This document shows, piece after piece, positions 8,160 through 17,584 of a stretch of DNA of 22,247 nt. Source of the DNA: Lactifluus volemus (lineage: Eukaryota > Basidiomycota > Agaricomycetes > Russulales > Russulaceae); assembly GCA_022376515.1 (NCBI GenBank), contig WTXI01000485.1:1-22247 (forward strand). The letters are read 5' to 3'. Numbering within the stretch: the first letter of the stretch is position 1; every line of letters begins with the position of its first letter. The position numbers and the translations under genes were made by a program. The notes beneath the pieces were generated by a model. The model worked only from the letters and a program-made list of their open reading frames with translations. It ran no database searches and had not been told where the DNA came from.

Positions 8160-9243
8160 AGATCTAAATCAGATGAAGTAGGTGGTCCGTCACCTTATGA
8201 GCCCGCGCGACGCGTACAGAGGATAGATCACGCACATAACGATATTATGGTACCTTCAAGTCTCTTGTTTTGCGAGAGCGCCCTCCAGGAATGCTCCAGA
8301 TTCACCCTTGTGTCGTTCTAGCGCTTCGTGAGGTGGTGTATATTTCCATGACCCGAGAGCCTGGAGACCTCAGGTTGGTGCTTCCGCGAACTGACTCTGA
8401 AAACTTCAATAATACGCCCGTCACTCTCCGCAGCCCCTGCGTTGTTGGTTGTTAATTATTTTTTCCGACGGCTTTCTGTATGTATGGCGCTGACGTTTTG
8501 ACAATTCCCTCTCATCATCACTTTCCTTTCCTAGTTGTGGTAGTAACTCCGGGATCATCAGTTTTCAACAAAGTTCGTGCCCCTCCGAGTCTGTGGTGCC
8601 GTTCTATATGTTCCGACCCGTGTGGCGCTGGCGCCGAGACGCGGGCGGATGGTTTCAGATACAGGGATGCACCTAGTTCATTGGTGCCGGAAAACCATGA
8701 GGCACAGCTTCATGTGTCAGGAGATGTTCATGAAGAGTCTGCCCAATCCATGTCTAATAGTACATACCATATGGAGCTGCTGCGACCAGCTTGTAAGAAA
8801 AATTGCACCCGGTTCGGATTCGACGAAGTGCTTGATTCAGATGTTTGGTAATTGAAGCAATTATGGTGGCCATAAATAAACGATATAGTGCCAGAGAGGG
8901 TATCAAGCCGGGGGGAATATCGCATTACAGATATACAGATATAAGGGAGTTCCAAAAAGTCGTAGCAGAGCAAAAGACAATTGCATGGAATATAGCGGTA
9001 TCGCCGCAGTCGAGCAGGACACCGCATTCGGGCCGGACACTGCCATACCGGTTTGACACAGATCACAGTGACCATGATCACCAGAGGGACAAGGTAAAGA
9101 GAGACAGGAATGAGGTGGTGGTGAAAGGAAGGGAACACGACAGCAACTAATAGACTAATACGCACAAATGCAAGCCACCCTAACATAACTTGCAAGAAGA
9201 AAGCCATCGACCGCGTCGTGGTATTGCTCTCCTCACGTTGTGT
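8160..9243. other. Intergenic stretch without a recognisable gene
   Basis: Several frames of 60-160 codons exist on both strands, but none shows a known motif or joins into a longer spliced frame. The hydrophobic minus-strand frame at 9207-8728 starts only 37 nt after the stop of the DUF300 gene on the same strand, so it is best read as 3'-UTR and spacer. Confidence 0.5.
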
Positions 9244-11149
9244 CTAGGACGCAGACCGAGAACCGACGTCATTACTAATGCGTGGTGTCAATAATAAGTA
9301 TGTACTACCTCGTGATCCGCTACGATCCAACGCGGAACCAACGCGGAAGGCCCGAGCTAAGTTTAATTTATTCGAAGCGGGTGGGTCCCGGCCAGCGAGA
9401 CGACTTGCGAAATATGTAAGCTCAGAGCGAATTTCGATGAAAAAGTCCCCTGAGGGTCCAAATATGTCAAGATGCATGGGTCGAAAGGAGACAAAGGCGT
9501 ACAATAGTTGATCGAGTCCCAGAGTGGTCGCCAGACGCTTGTGTGAGGTTGTCCTCGTTCGATCAAGTACTCGGTCCAAGGGAAAGCCCACATCATGAAT
9601 AATGAGAAAAAAACCATCTGTTTCGGTCAGCCAGGAAGCTCGTGACCAAATGGTAGGAGCCCATCACCTCGATACAAGTCGTCAATGCGGAAAGGCCATC
9701 AGCAACATTCGTGGCAGTCCAGAATTGGGTCGCGTGAATGACGCGGTTTCTCAGGGCACTAAACTTTTATCAAGACATGTAACTTAGCTGGGAAAGGGCC
9801 GTGCAGAGGAATTTAACAAACCACAAACGACTGGTAGAATGTGAACACGACGATAAGTTTGATCGATAAAAATTTGGCGAGAGGGCGACGCCCGACAAGC
9901 TCCTCCTTGGTCAGACCATAGAATACGACCAGACCATATAGCGCAATACTGGGAGAATCATTAGCACAAAAGGTTACCGTATGGACACTGAAAATCCTAC
10001 CTGATGCTGACAAAGTCGACCGACGCTAGGTACACGGATGCGTAGTGAACAGAAAAGGATTCGGAATCGCATAACACATTGTAGGCTTGGCATATGATTC
10101 CTGCGATGGTGACAGCTTTGTGATGTACGTGAGTGGGTACGCACTGAGACTGGGAAACGATCAGTATATAGGCGCACCTGGCCTAATTATGACATATTGC
10201 ATGACAGACCACTGTTTCTGGAAGTTAGAACGGAAAGTCCAGGAAAGCTGAGCGTTCGGAAACGTACTTTCAACGTGTACATGAAATACGCCTTGGAGAA
10301 GATGAGGAACACGAAGCACACGACGAGCATTGAGGCGCACCTTTGTAGGGCGATATCTCCAACAGCAAAACTGCATAAGTCTTGATAAGGAATGGTTAAA
10401 ACAGTCGCTCGGCAAGCTTACCGGAATCGGAAGGGACTTTTTATCCTTCCTTTCGAGGGCACTCTCAGCGGCGTGGTCCGCAGCCGTCGAGGCGACAAAT
10501 TCAACGAGGAGTAATCTGATGACGTCAAAAGGGCGAGCATGGTGGGAAAGGCTGAACCTACAAGAATGCGCTTAATGTGATGGCCTTTCGCAACCGTGAG
10601 TGGATAAAACTTGAAGAGTGACAGGTTATTACACACCTCGTAGACTGCACAAGCCAAGCATGGGTTTGTTTGAAAGATATAGGAACAGAGAGGACTAACG
10701 TACTGGTTTCGACAAGAGAGTAGTAGGTGTAGCTTCGAAAGAACCGGTAGGAGAAGAAAGATATGACAGCATATACGGGGGGCATGTACAGAATTCGCAG
10801 TCTGAACAGCAGAGATAATCGTAAGATCGGTCAAAAGAAGGAAGGGGGGTTGCAGACGTACATCTGGCGCTGCTCGGCGGGCTTGGTATAATTCCTACGG
10901 ACGTGAGACGACGAAGTGAAGGACGTCACGCTTTTAACATACCGACAGTGCTTCAAAACTGATACAAGAGAGATAAGAACGGTCTATGATAGAATAAGAG
11001 AAATCTGTGAGGTAAAAAATGTGACTGACCAGGGCTGCGCAGCTCCCAGCGATAGCCCAACCAACACGATGGGAATCCCAGTGAAAGCTACTATGAGTCC
11101 AAAAGGTTGACTGATCAACGGCTTGAGCATTATCTGAGGGACAGCCCAT
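9244..11149 (-). CDS. DUF300 / TMEM184 (organic solute transporter alpha-like) membrane protein
   Basis: Fifteen exons keep phase from ATG (11149) to TAG (9244) and give 387 residues: 11149-11030, 10983-10943, 10894-10862, 10801-10704, 10644-10637, 10584-10562, 10515-10422, 10370-10341, 10291-10268, 10211-10178, 10115-10001, 9948-9822, 9763-9668, 9617-9503, 9449-9244. Family landmarks appear in order: GWAIAG, then LKHCRNYTKPAEQRQ, RILYMPPVYAVISFFSYRF, IYEAITLSAFLLLL, FCCWRYRPTK, a WSVMQYVIIRP block, SIALYGLVVFYGLTKEEL, then LAKFLSIKLIVVFTFYQSF, and MVFFSLFMMWAFPWTEY. The protein is multi-pass, likely with seven membrane segments, in the plasma, vacuolar or endosomal membrane. Its substrate in fungi is not established. 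All 14 introns are GT-AG, and the exon at 10644-10637 is only 8 nt. No lesion is visible, unlike many neighbours. The C-terminal 60 residues are hydrophilic and unlike family members I know. Confidence 0.93.
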
Positions 11150-11178
11150 TATTGAGAGAGGAAAGAGTATGAAGAGGG

Positions 11179-11216
11179 TATATAAGACGCTCGTAGTCGT
11201 CGTGGCTCGGATATAA
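11179..11216 (-). promoter_or_regulatory. TATA-like elements upstream of the DUF300 gene
   Basis: On the minus strand, CTTATATA (11186-11179) and CTTTATAT (11216-11209) lie 30-67 nt before the ATG. The farther one allows a short leader of about 30 nt and is the better candidate. Confidence 0.35.
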
Positions 11217-11359
11217 AGAGTCGTGCTGGGGCGTGTGTGGGGCGCGTTGACCGGACCGAACCAACAACACACGAGGAAAACAAATTTACATTTTCAAATC
11301 GTTTAGGGAGCGGCCCGGGCAACCGACAATCTACTTGTACTACACTAGCGATCGATCGA

Positions 11360-11685
11360 TCACTTCTTACTCGACTTGTTCGCAGCAGCTCTCGGGGTAG
11401 GTGCTCCCCCACTCTGCGCCTTGGGCGACGTAGACGACGTCGTCGTCGTCGTCGGGGGACTCCTCGTCTGGCCCCTAGCCTGTTCGGTGCATACTCGTCA
11501 GCGATTCCGTCTGTCTGCGATTTCCTTCGAGTCTACAAACCGGGCTGGATGTCGTGCGTGGCTCTGAAGTGGCGACGCCAGTGGCAGCAGGCTTGGCAAC
11601 ACTCTTGTTGGCTGGTTTTACTGCTGTCAGTCTATATCGCCCAAGATAATGTATATGCCAAAGGCGACTCACTCTTGGGTGCCAT
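11360..11685 (-). CDS. Small basic low-complexity protein (71 aa)
   Basis: Three exons join in frame: 11685-11673 (13 nt, MAPK plus one base), 11623-11541 and 11479-11360. The first intron has a GTGAGT donor and a CAG acceptor; the second runs from GTTTGT to CAG. The product is rich in Lys, Ala, Pro, Thr and Ser, begins MAPKTVKPANKSVAKPAA, has a five-Thr run encoded by (ACG)5, and ends KSSKK. There is no hydrophobic segment and no Cys, so it is probably disordered and able to bind nucleic acid or acidic partners. That role is inferred from composition only. A good TATA box sits 80 nt upstream. Support is the matching splice phases and the promoter; I do not recognise a family. Confidence 0.6.
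11438..11452. repeat. (CGT)5 trinucleotide repeat
   Basis: Five CGT units (ACG on the minus strand) encode the Thr run in the last exon of the small basic protein. Length changes would add or remove Thr without breaking the frame. Confidence 0.6.
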
Positions 11686-11764
11686 GTTCAACTTGTTGTT
11701 TGCTTTGGATGGTGAATGAAGAGGTTGTTGTCTTGTTTGTTGTCCTCCTTCGCCTCCTATAGCC

Positions 11765-11773
11765 CTTTTTATA
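11765..11773 (-). promoter_or_regulatory. TATA box of the small basic protein gene
   Basis: TATAAAAAG on the minus strand, 80 nt before the ATG at 11685 and followed by a TC/TG-rich leader, is a typical fungal core promoter arrangement. Confidence 0.55.
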
Positions 11774-12880
11774 CGCGAGGACTCCCCAGAGGCTGATGCG
11801 CTGTGCCAAGTCACGTTGACCTATTCATGGCGTTTTCATCGCTTCCATTCAGGTTGTATCACCTGTTGTCCCGGCCAAAGTCTCTCAAGACATTCGTTAT
11901 CCAAATGAATCACATACGTGGCCTACCTTCAGTAAACGACGATGAACTCTCCATTCTGGGATACTTCGGTAATGCTCCTCCTCACCCCAACATTAAGGGT
12001 GAGGCACATTTTGCCATAGGCCACGCAGTACCTGGATGACCGCTTTGAGGTTCCGCAAAGCATCTTGACGTTTTTACCACCGGAACGAGTCCCGATAACT
12101 CGCAGAAAGACTCAGGCCATCGATGGTTGTGGATCTTCTTGATCTTAGTATCGGCATGGTGACTTTGGGGTTCAAGTCATCTTGCCTAACTTGCTGCCAA
12201 GGTGGTCATATCAATTACAAGTACCCCCGGACGGGAAACGCCGTCTTCGCCATAAACGTTGGGTATCTCGGTGATGCATCTGATAGATCTGATCCCCAAC
12301 GGCCATGGATTTCCCCAGTGACCCAGTTTCAAAGCATGGTCGAATCACTAGTGGTTTGATCGCCCCGCTGGCGGCAACTATGCGCCCAACAGCTATTCTC
12401 ACTCAAGCTCTTTTTCTTCACTGTCACCCGATTTGGGAAAAAATAGGATCGCAGTGTTTCCCTTTGTTTACCTAGTTATGCGAGAGGTGTTTTTGGTAGT
12501 AGACGTAACAGCCACGTCGGGTCCTCTTTCACTTTGATCAACAAGATCGAAGCAAGTGCTATCTGATGGCTTTGATAGCCATGTAACTTGTATGTAATGT
12601 GATGCCAGCGAACTTCAGAAGTACAGTACTGGATTGCTTTTTGGTCCGAGTCTTATATCTGTCGAGTGCCACGCAAGTCGGTTGTCATTCTTGGAACTCA
12701 CAGCGCATAACTTATAGATAACGTAAATGTTTACCTCGGCATTGTTCTAATCATGCCCTAAAACACTCTGTGTGAAGAGATTGAATGGAAGGTCAAGATG
12801 GTAATGAAGCGCCCTTGATTTGGCTGGTGTTATTAGTCAAAGGGCGGAGATGATTCGACTAGTTCGGAAACTCAATCCTG
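11774..12880. other. Intergenic stretch; possible old coding remnants, none recognised
   Basis: Plus-strand frames at 11803-12039 and 12123-12359 have moderately protein-like composition (for example FGNAPPHPNIK) but no shared phase, splice sites or motif that I can name. From 12420 onward the sequence looks non-coding and should contain the promoter of the ATL gene. ATGGCT-TTGAT-AGCCAT near 12565 is a small hairpin. Confidence 0.4.
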
Positions 12881-13447
12881 ATGGCACTCGACTCCGCAGA
12901 ATTTCATCAAGCTGTGTGTTGGCATCTCATCTGGGGGTGAAAATCACTTATCAGGGTCATGTAGGTTTATGACATCGTGAGGCGAATACCTCAAGGGAAG
13001 GTTACCACGTACGGTGCGTCGTCTTTGGCCTTCCTCTGGGGCACGGAATTGAACAAATGCAATTTCGTCACGTCCCCTCCACACCGTGACCTTGGCAGGC
13101 CACGTAGCAAGACTCGCTGGAATGCCCACTTATTCGCGGCACGTTGGACAGGGTTAGCCTCCACTTATTCCCTTTTTTTGGTAACCCTAGCGCTGATGGA
13201 AGGTCAAACAGCACTCAAGTACCTCTCCCCGGAGGCTGACCCACCCGTTCCATGGCAGCGTGTTATATCATCCGCAGGCAAGATCTCGTCGCGGGGACCT
13301 GGGACAGATGGGGCTCAGCGACAACGAGAGGCTTTGGAGGCGGAGGACGTCGAGGTGCGCGTTAGTCCCGCGAATGAGTTGCTCGTCGATCTCGCAGAAT
13401 ATGGGTGGTTCCCGGCTCCAGGAACGATAGCACTCGATGCTGCGTGA
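12881..13447 (+). CDS. Alkyltransferase-like protein (ATL, MGMT fold without catalytic Cys)
   Basis: Four exons (12881-12913, 12965-13013, 13099-13152, 13212-13447) join in phase to give 123 residues. The protein starts MALDSAEFHQAVYDIVRRIP and has the MGMT DNA-binding core QGKVTTYGHVARLAG, then YSRHVGQALKYLS (arginine finger), VPWQRVISSAGKISSRG and GTDGAQRQREALEAEDVEV. In O6-alkylguanine-DNA alkyltransferases the active site is PCHR. Here the Cys is Trp, as in S. pombe Atl1 and bacterial ATLs (PWHR), and the His is Gln. Such proteins bind and flip O6-alkylguanine without transferring the alkyl group and hand the lesion to nucleotide excision repair. It should therefore act in the nucleus as a damage sensor, not as a repair enzyme. 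Length and domain are complete, with no sign of decay. Confidence 0.93.
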
Positions 13448-13924
13448 TCTCTCCGTCGTCGCAATGTTCATTTAGTACGTACTCTCGACAGCTCAGGACG
13501 AACCGACCCGGTCGGTGAGCGCTGAGCTCGATGGGCGCAGACTTCCAACTCTTCAACTCTAGGTGTACTGCCTTATTGACCGGTGCTGTTTTATGTCGAC
13601 AAGTGATCTGAATGTGTCATCGCCAATATGTCCGAGGCATGGGATAAGATAAATTTATTCGTGCATGTTTTGAAACCTGTGTCTGCTGTACACCGTAAAA
13701 TGCCAGTGCGTAGGTCCAGTCATGGAATGGCCATTCTCTCTGTATTTAAAGTTTGCACGTGGACAGAAGGCTAGGAGAGTAGAAGGCATACCAGAATTCC
13801 GATCTTGATGGTTTCGAATTAGTTGCAGGCCTTGCTTCACACCATTTCTGATCCTATCTCTCACAAACAAGTCCGAGTCTCCAAGAACAAGAACAACTCT
13901 TCCTCATCTACATCGTCACATAGT
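13448..13924. other. Intergenic region between the ATL gene and the next plus-strand gene
   Basis: It holds the ATL 3' end and the presumed promoter of the gene starting at 13925. Short frames on both strands have no recognisable content. Confidence 0.5.
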
Positions 13925-14786
13925 ATGGACAATCAGCGTCATGCTCAACAGCAGCTCTTGATAGATGGTTACCTTGCCCACATGTTTGGCGCTCTGGCTG
14001 CCGAAAGGTACCATGTCTCCTTGTTGAAGAGGGAATCACAACACATAAATTGGCAGACCAAAGTCTCAGGGTCTCTCGTATTTTTCTTTGCCCCCGCTCC
14101 GAGAGATGGACTCGGTCCCGATCGGGGGTACTGGATTATAGATTACGTGACCAAGGATACCGGTCCAGTCATTCCACAACAAATTTGGGCTCCCCAAAAC
14201 AGTTCGGATGCACTCCGACGCTACGTGGAACATGAACAAATGTGCCCCCCGATTTTTTTGGTCCATAGGGATTCGGTAGACCTTGGCTTTCCCTTGACCG
14301 ACGCTGCTGCGGGTAACTGCATGTCTCTTCGTGGTGCAGACCAAACGGCCCCTGTTGGCTCAGGTGTCCATGCACAGATTCGTATCAATGTGAGTTGAAT
14401 ATTGGCGTATATGCTCAGAGATCTGAATCTCCCTTTCTAAGTGGTGTGGCTATGCTCCATGGGACGACCAAGTCATCATTCGAAGACAAACTCCAGGACA
14501 GGAAACCATCTCCCTGGAGACATTCGTAAAGTATGTCGCAGGTAAAGTGATGAAGTTCATGCAGGTAATTTAGTTTCACTTCCCAAAAATTCACGTTAGT
14601 TAATTATCGGGACAAAATCGCCAGGTAGTCAAAGACAGTCCTTATGATTACCATAGCCCACGCTGGTTTATTGGGGACAATGGGATCACCCCTCGCGATA
14701 TCGCATTGATCGGGGTGGTCCAGGTCTCCCAAGGCAGTTGGAAGCCCATTCTCCAGTTGAATGATGGATTTTCTCGCTTTCTTTGA
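13925..14786 (+). CDS. Uncharacterised basidiomycete-type protein (249 aa)
   Basis: Exons 13925-14389, 14442-14564 and 14625-14786 join in phase 0 (GTGAGT and GTAATT donors, AAG and CAG acceptors). The start MDNQRHAQQQLLIDGYLAHM is the first ATG in frame; the frame extends about 100 nt upstream without another ATG. The product is soluble-looking: no signal peptide or membrane helix. It has an aromatic block near residues 40-75 (VSGSLVFFFAP, GYWIIDYV), a middle stretch with HAQIRINWCGYAPWDDQVII, and a C-terminal block YHSPRWFIGDNGITPRDIAL, then GVVQVSQGSWKPILQL. These blocks look conserved in type, but I cannot assign a function. It lies 398 nt before the start of the helical-protein gene on the same strand. 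Confidence 0.7.
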
Positions 14787-15184
14787 CTTTGAATATCGAG
14801 ATGTTGGATTGATGCATGTCTAGACAACTATCCACTCGATTAAGTACCATAATGCTCTACTTTACCTTGTACTAGTAGCTTGCAGTGATCGCTGGAACCC
14901 GAGCATACTACTACAATTTCACTCATTCATTTTTGAGTTCTAGCTGCAGAGTGGTCTTTGATCGCTCAGATGCCTGTGTAAAAACAATCCCATTGGTCTC
15001 AAAAGGCCCTACTACGTCTCACTGGTGGTGGCAGTGCTTGCGCACACAGCCACGTGCCTGGCCAGTGACTGGCCTTGTGACTGCATATGATGGCGGCGGC
15101 ACAGCCTGCAGTGTGCGAGTGATTATTTTTAAAATAAGTCAATGCCAATGCTTAACTAACATCCCCTCTGCATTAAAGCTAGGT
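14787..15184. other. Spacer between the two uncharacterised plus-strand genes
   Basis: The frame running through 14885-15280 begins at GTG, not ATG, and overlaps the first exon of the next gene. An AT-rich segment (GATTATTTTTAAAATAAG near 15120) could serve as the core promoter. Confidence 0.4.
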
Positions 15185-16830
15185 ATGGTTTCGATTTCAC
15201 AAAGTCGCATTGAGGGATTCCAGATCACGGCCATCGCCGCAGTGAGAGCTTTCCGTGCATGTGACAGCGAGTGTTACTGATACCGTACATTACTTTGCAA
15301 AGTTCTTTGTGGCTTCACTGTATCGTGATGGCCCTCTTGCAAGTTCATCTCATCCGCGCATACTAGACCATACTTTGTCTTCTTGGCGTAGAAATCTGTC
15401 CAGACTCTCCTCCCTCATCGACCAGTTGAGCGAGCTTACAACCACCGCACCCGAGGAACACCAACCTCAACTCAGAAGTCAAGTTACCGCCCTATATCAA
15501 GAGTTCACAAAGCAGCAGCGATGCCACACCAAGTTTTTGCAACTCACCAGGAAATACGCTGACAGGTTCTTATCGGACATCTCTGAAGAAATATACCAAC
15601 AGGGCTCCTTTCTGGACGCACTCGAGAAACGGCTGGCCATGGCAAGAGATTTGCGCAACCAAGCCGTCGATCTGCGCAAGTCGTACAAAGACGGAACTCT
15701 GGACCGCATGAAGAAGGTCCGACGAACGGGTACGTGCCCCACGCACCATCCACCATCGTTGCGACACATTACTAAGGCGCACATTTCAAGTTCTCTCCCA
15801 ACCACTGCTGGAAGACCGCAAGTTATTCAAGGAAATCGACGCGATCCTGAACGAAATTCAAAGGTGCTACATTGAGATGGACAAATTTTGGGTTGATGAG
15901 GTGGGCCGCGTTTCGAAGGCGTTGAACCGTCGCCGCCTAGACCCTGAAGATATCGATCGCTGGCGACGTTTCCGGGAAAGTTTGGAACAGAACATCACAG
16001 AGTGGGAGGTATGTCCTTCGCACTGTCGCTTGTCGGTCATAACTAAGGTTTACAGACTGGATCTCCGGAAGGTGTCGGCAACGCGGTTATTCTACGCGCC
16101 AATCCCCAATCTTCTGTACGCCTTTTCAGCCTTCGCTTTCTGTATCGTCATTGACCCAGTGCAGGCGCATGGAACCAGCCCCGTCGTATCTTCTCTGTCC
16201 TGGGCGTTTTCTGCTGCAAAGCATGCTCTAAGAAGTGCTCGGCTCAGCTCATCTGCAGCACCCGAGCTTGTTAAGCCAGTTCACTATTCCCTAATGTTGA
16301 AAGCAGAGTCCAGATTAGAGGAGAACTGCGGCTCTTGCCTTGAGTTCCTCCGAGAATGCGTCCGATATGGAGAGAAGGTGGCGATGATTTGTACCTCGTT
16401 CACATCCTACACTTCGTTTTGGCGCACGAAAGCCTCGCAAGATCTTGGAGATCAGGCTGCCAGCCTCCGGAACGAGAGGATAGAAGTCCCTGTATATACG
16501 CCCATTCTGACAGGGGGTACGTTCTGACACTATTTTCTCATTCACTTTGGTTGATGAGGTACCACAAACCCTCTAGGCATGCGGATGTTCAACTGTATCC
16601 ACGAGAAGGCCTTATCGTTGCTACATAGGGTGGATCACAAGCTTGACACTCTACTCGCATACATCCCCACCTGCGTTAACCAGATGGATTCCTACTCGTC
16701 GTTCCCCGTCTCTAACATTAAGCGCCTTCACGCACACAGTCGTATATGGCTGAAGATAAGAGATGCCCTAGAGCAAGTGTTGATGGTACTGCCCCCAGTG
16801 GACGATCCTTTTGCTGTAGGGTCAGCGTGA
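15185..16830 (+). CDS. Long alpha-helical / coiled-coil protein of unknown function (about 455 aa)
   Basis: Six exons keep phase throughout: 15185-15241, 15303-15729, 15791-16008, 16056-16115, 16165-16516 and 16577-16830. Donors are GTGAGA, GTACGT, GTATGT, GTACGC and GTACGT, all with AG acceptors. Residues about 45-240 are charged amphipathic helices with heptad-like spacing (LSRLSSLIDQLSELTT, LEKRLAMARDLRNQAVDLRK, LNEIQRCYIEMDKFWVDEV, FRESLEQNITEWE). A less helical middle follows, then another helical half (LHRVDHKLDTLLAYIP, WLKIRDALEQVLMVLPPV). No signal peptide or clear membrane segment is seen in the spliced form. The relic at 1207-2515 shows the same exon junctions for the central part, which supports this model. 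The fold resembles a long helical bundle; any link to helical-bundle membrane-acting proteins would be speculation. Confidence 0.7.
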
Positions 16831-17584
16831 TCGCCGCCTTTGCTTCCTTTCACTTGTTCCCTTTCCCTCCCTTCACCGACCGTCCTCGTCCCGTCATCTT
16901 TGGTGCTCCGGCCTCGGTCCTTGACTGCCTGTCTGCCATGAAGCCGGCTTTCTGCCTAATTTTGTACGTAGCAGCGCCACTTCGGTGGCCTTGACTTTTG
17001 TTTTACGCGTCCGGATCAGTACGTTTACTTTCCCTTCAAAAGCCCCAATTCCCTGCTACTTGCCCCTTGTGTCTCGTTTTTTTTATGATCCTAGTTTGCC
17101 TCACATTCCCGTCTTTATGGTTGTATTGTGTCTTTCCTACCTCGGTTATCATTTTTTCTCCGTCTCGCTAGGTTTTCCTTTGTACTGTAATACCTTCCAC
17201 AGGTTTTATATTCTCCAGCTGCCCAAAATCTCTCACTTTGTCTCAATCATGATGTACTTCTAAGCCTACAAATCTCACCAATGAGAGTGGGCGAATATGC
17301 ACAATCACTAGTAGCCTCTTCGTCGCACGACATTTCAGAGGGTTCACCAATCCATAGTACAGTTGATTATCTCATAATGCATAGCGTTGGTCCCCACCCT
17401 TGGCCGATGCGTTATGGAAGTACAGTATTGTATTTAGAGGAATTGTCACAATTTTTCTGTAGCTGGCCCGGAGTGAGACCAATCTAGCCTCGGTAAAAGT
17501 ATTTGTGTTCCTGTGTTCACTGGCAAGTGACCTTGTTCGTACCCCGCTGCACGGAAAACTATATCCCTTACCCTTGCGATAACG
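16831..17584. other. Intergenic, pyrimidine-rich stretch
   Basis: The plus strand is T/C-rich for about 400 nt after the helical-protein gene, typical of a 3' flank. The several 65-90-codon frames here have low-complexity hydrophobic content explained by that bias. The last 150 nt should contain the promoter of the DUF6535 gene. Confidence 0.5.

Noticed and set aside
8728..9207. Hydrophobic minus-strand frame of 159 codons
   Set aside because: It starts 37 nt after the DUF300 stop on the same strand, and its composition reflects pyrimidine-rich UTR; no family motif.
11237..11719. Plus-strand frame of 160 codons with an Arg run
   Set aside because: It is antisense to the small basic protein; the Arg run comes from the CGT repeat, and no promoter or splice support is seen.
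11801..12400. Possible degraded kinase-like or other gene
   Set aside because: The segments FGNAPPHPNIK and YLDDRF look protein-like, but no kinase motif or consistent splicing could be built.
14885..15280. Plus-strand frame of 131 codons before the helical gene
   Set aside because: It begins at GTG, overlaps the proposed first exon and intron, and lacks motifs.
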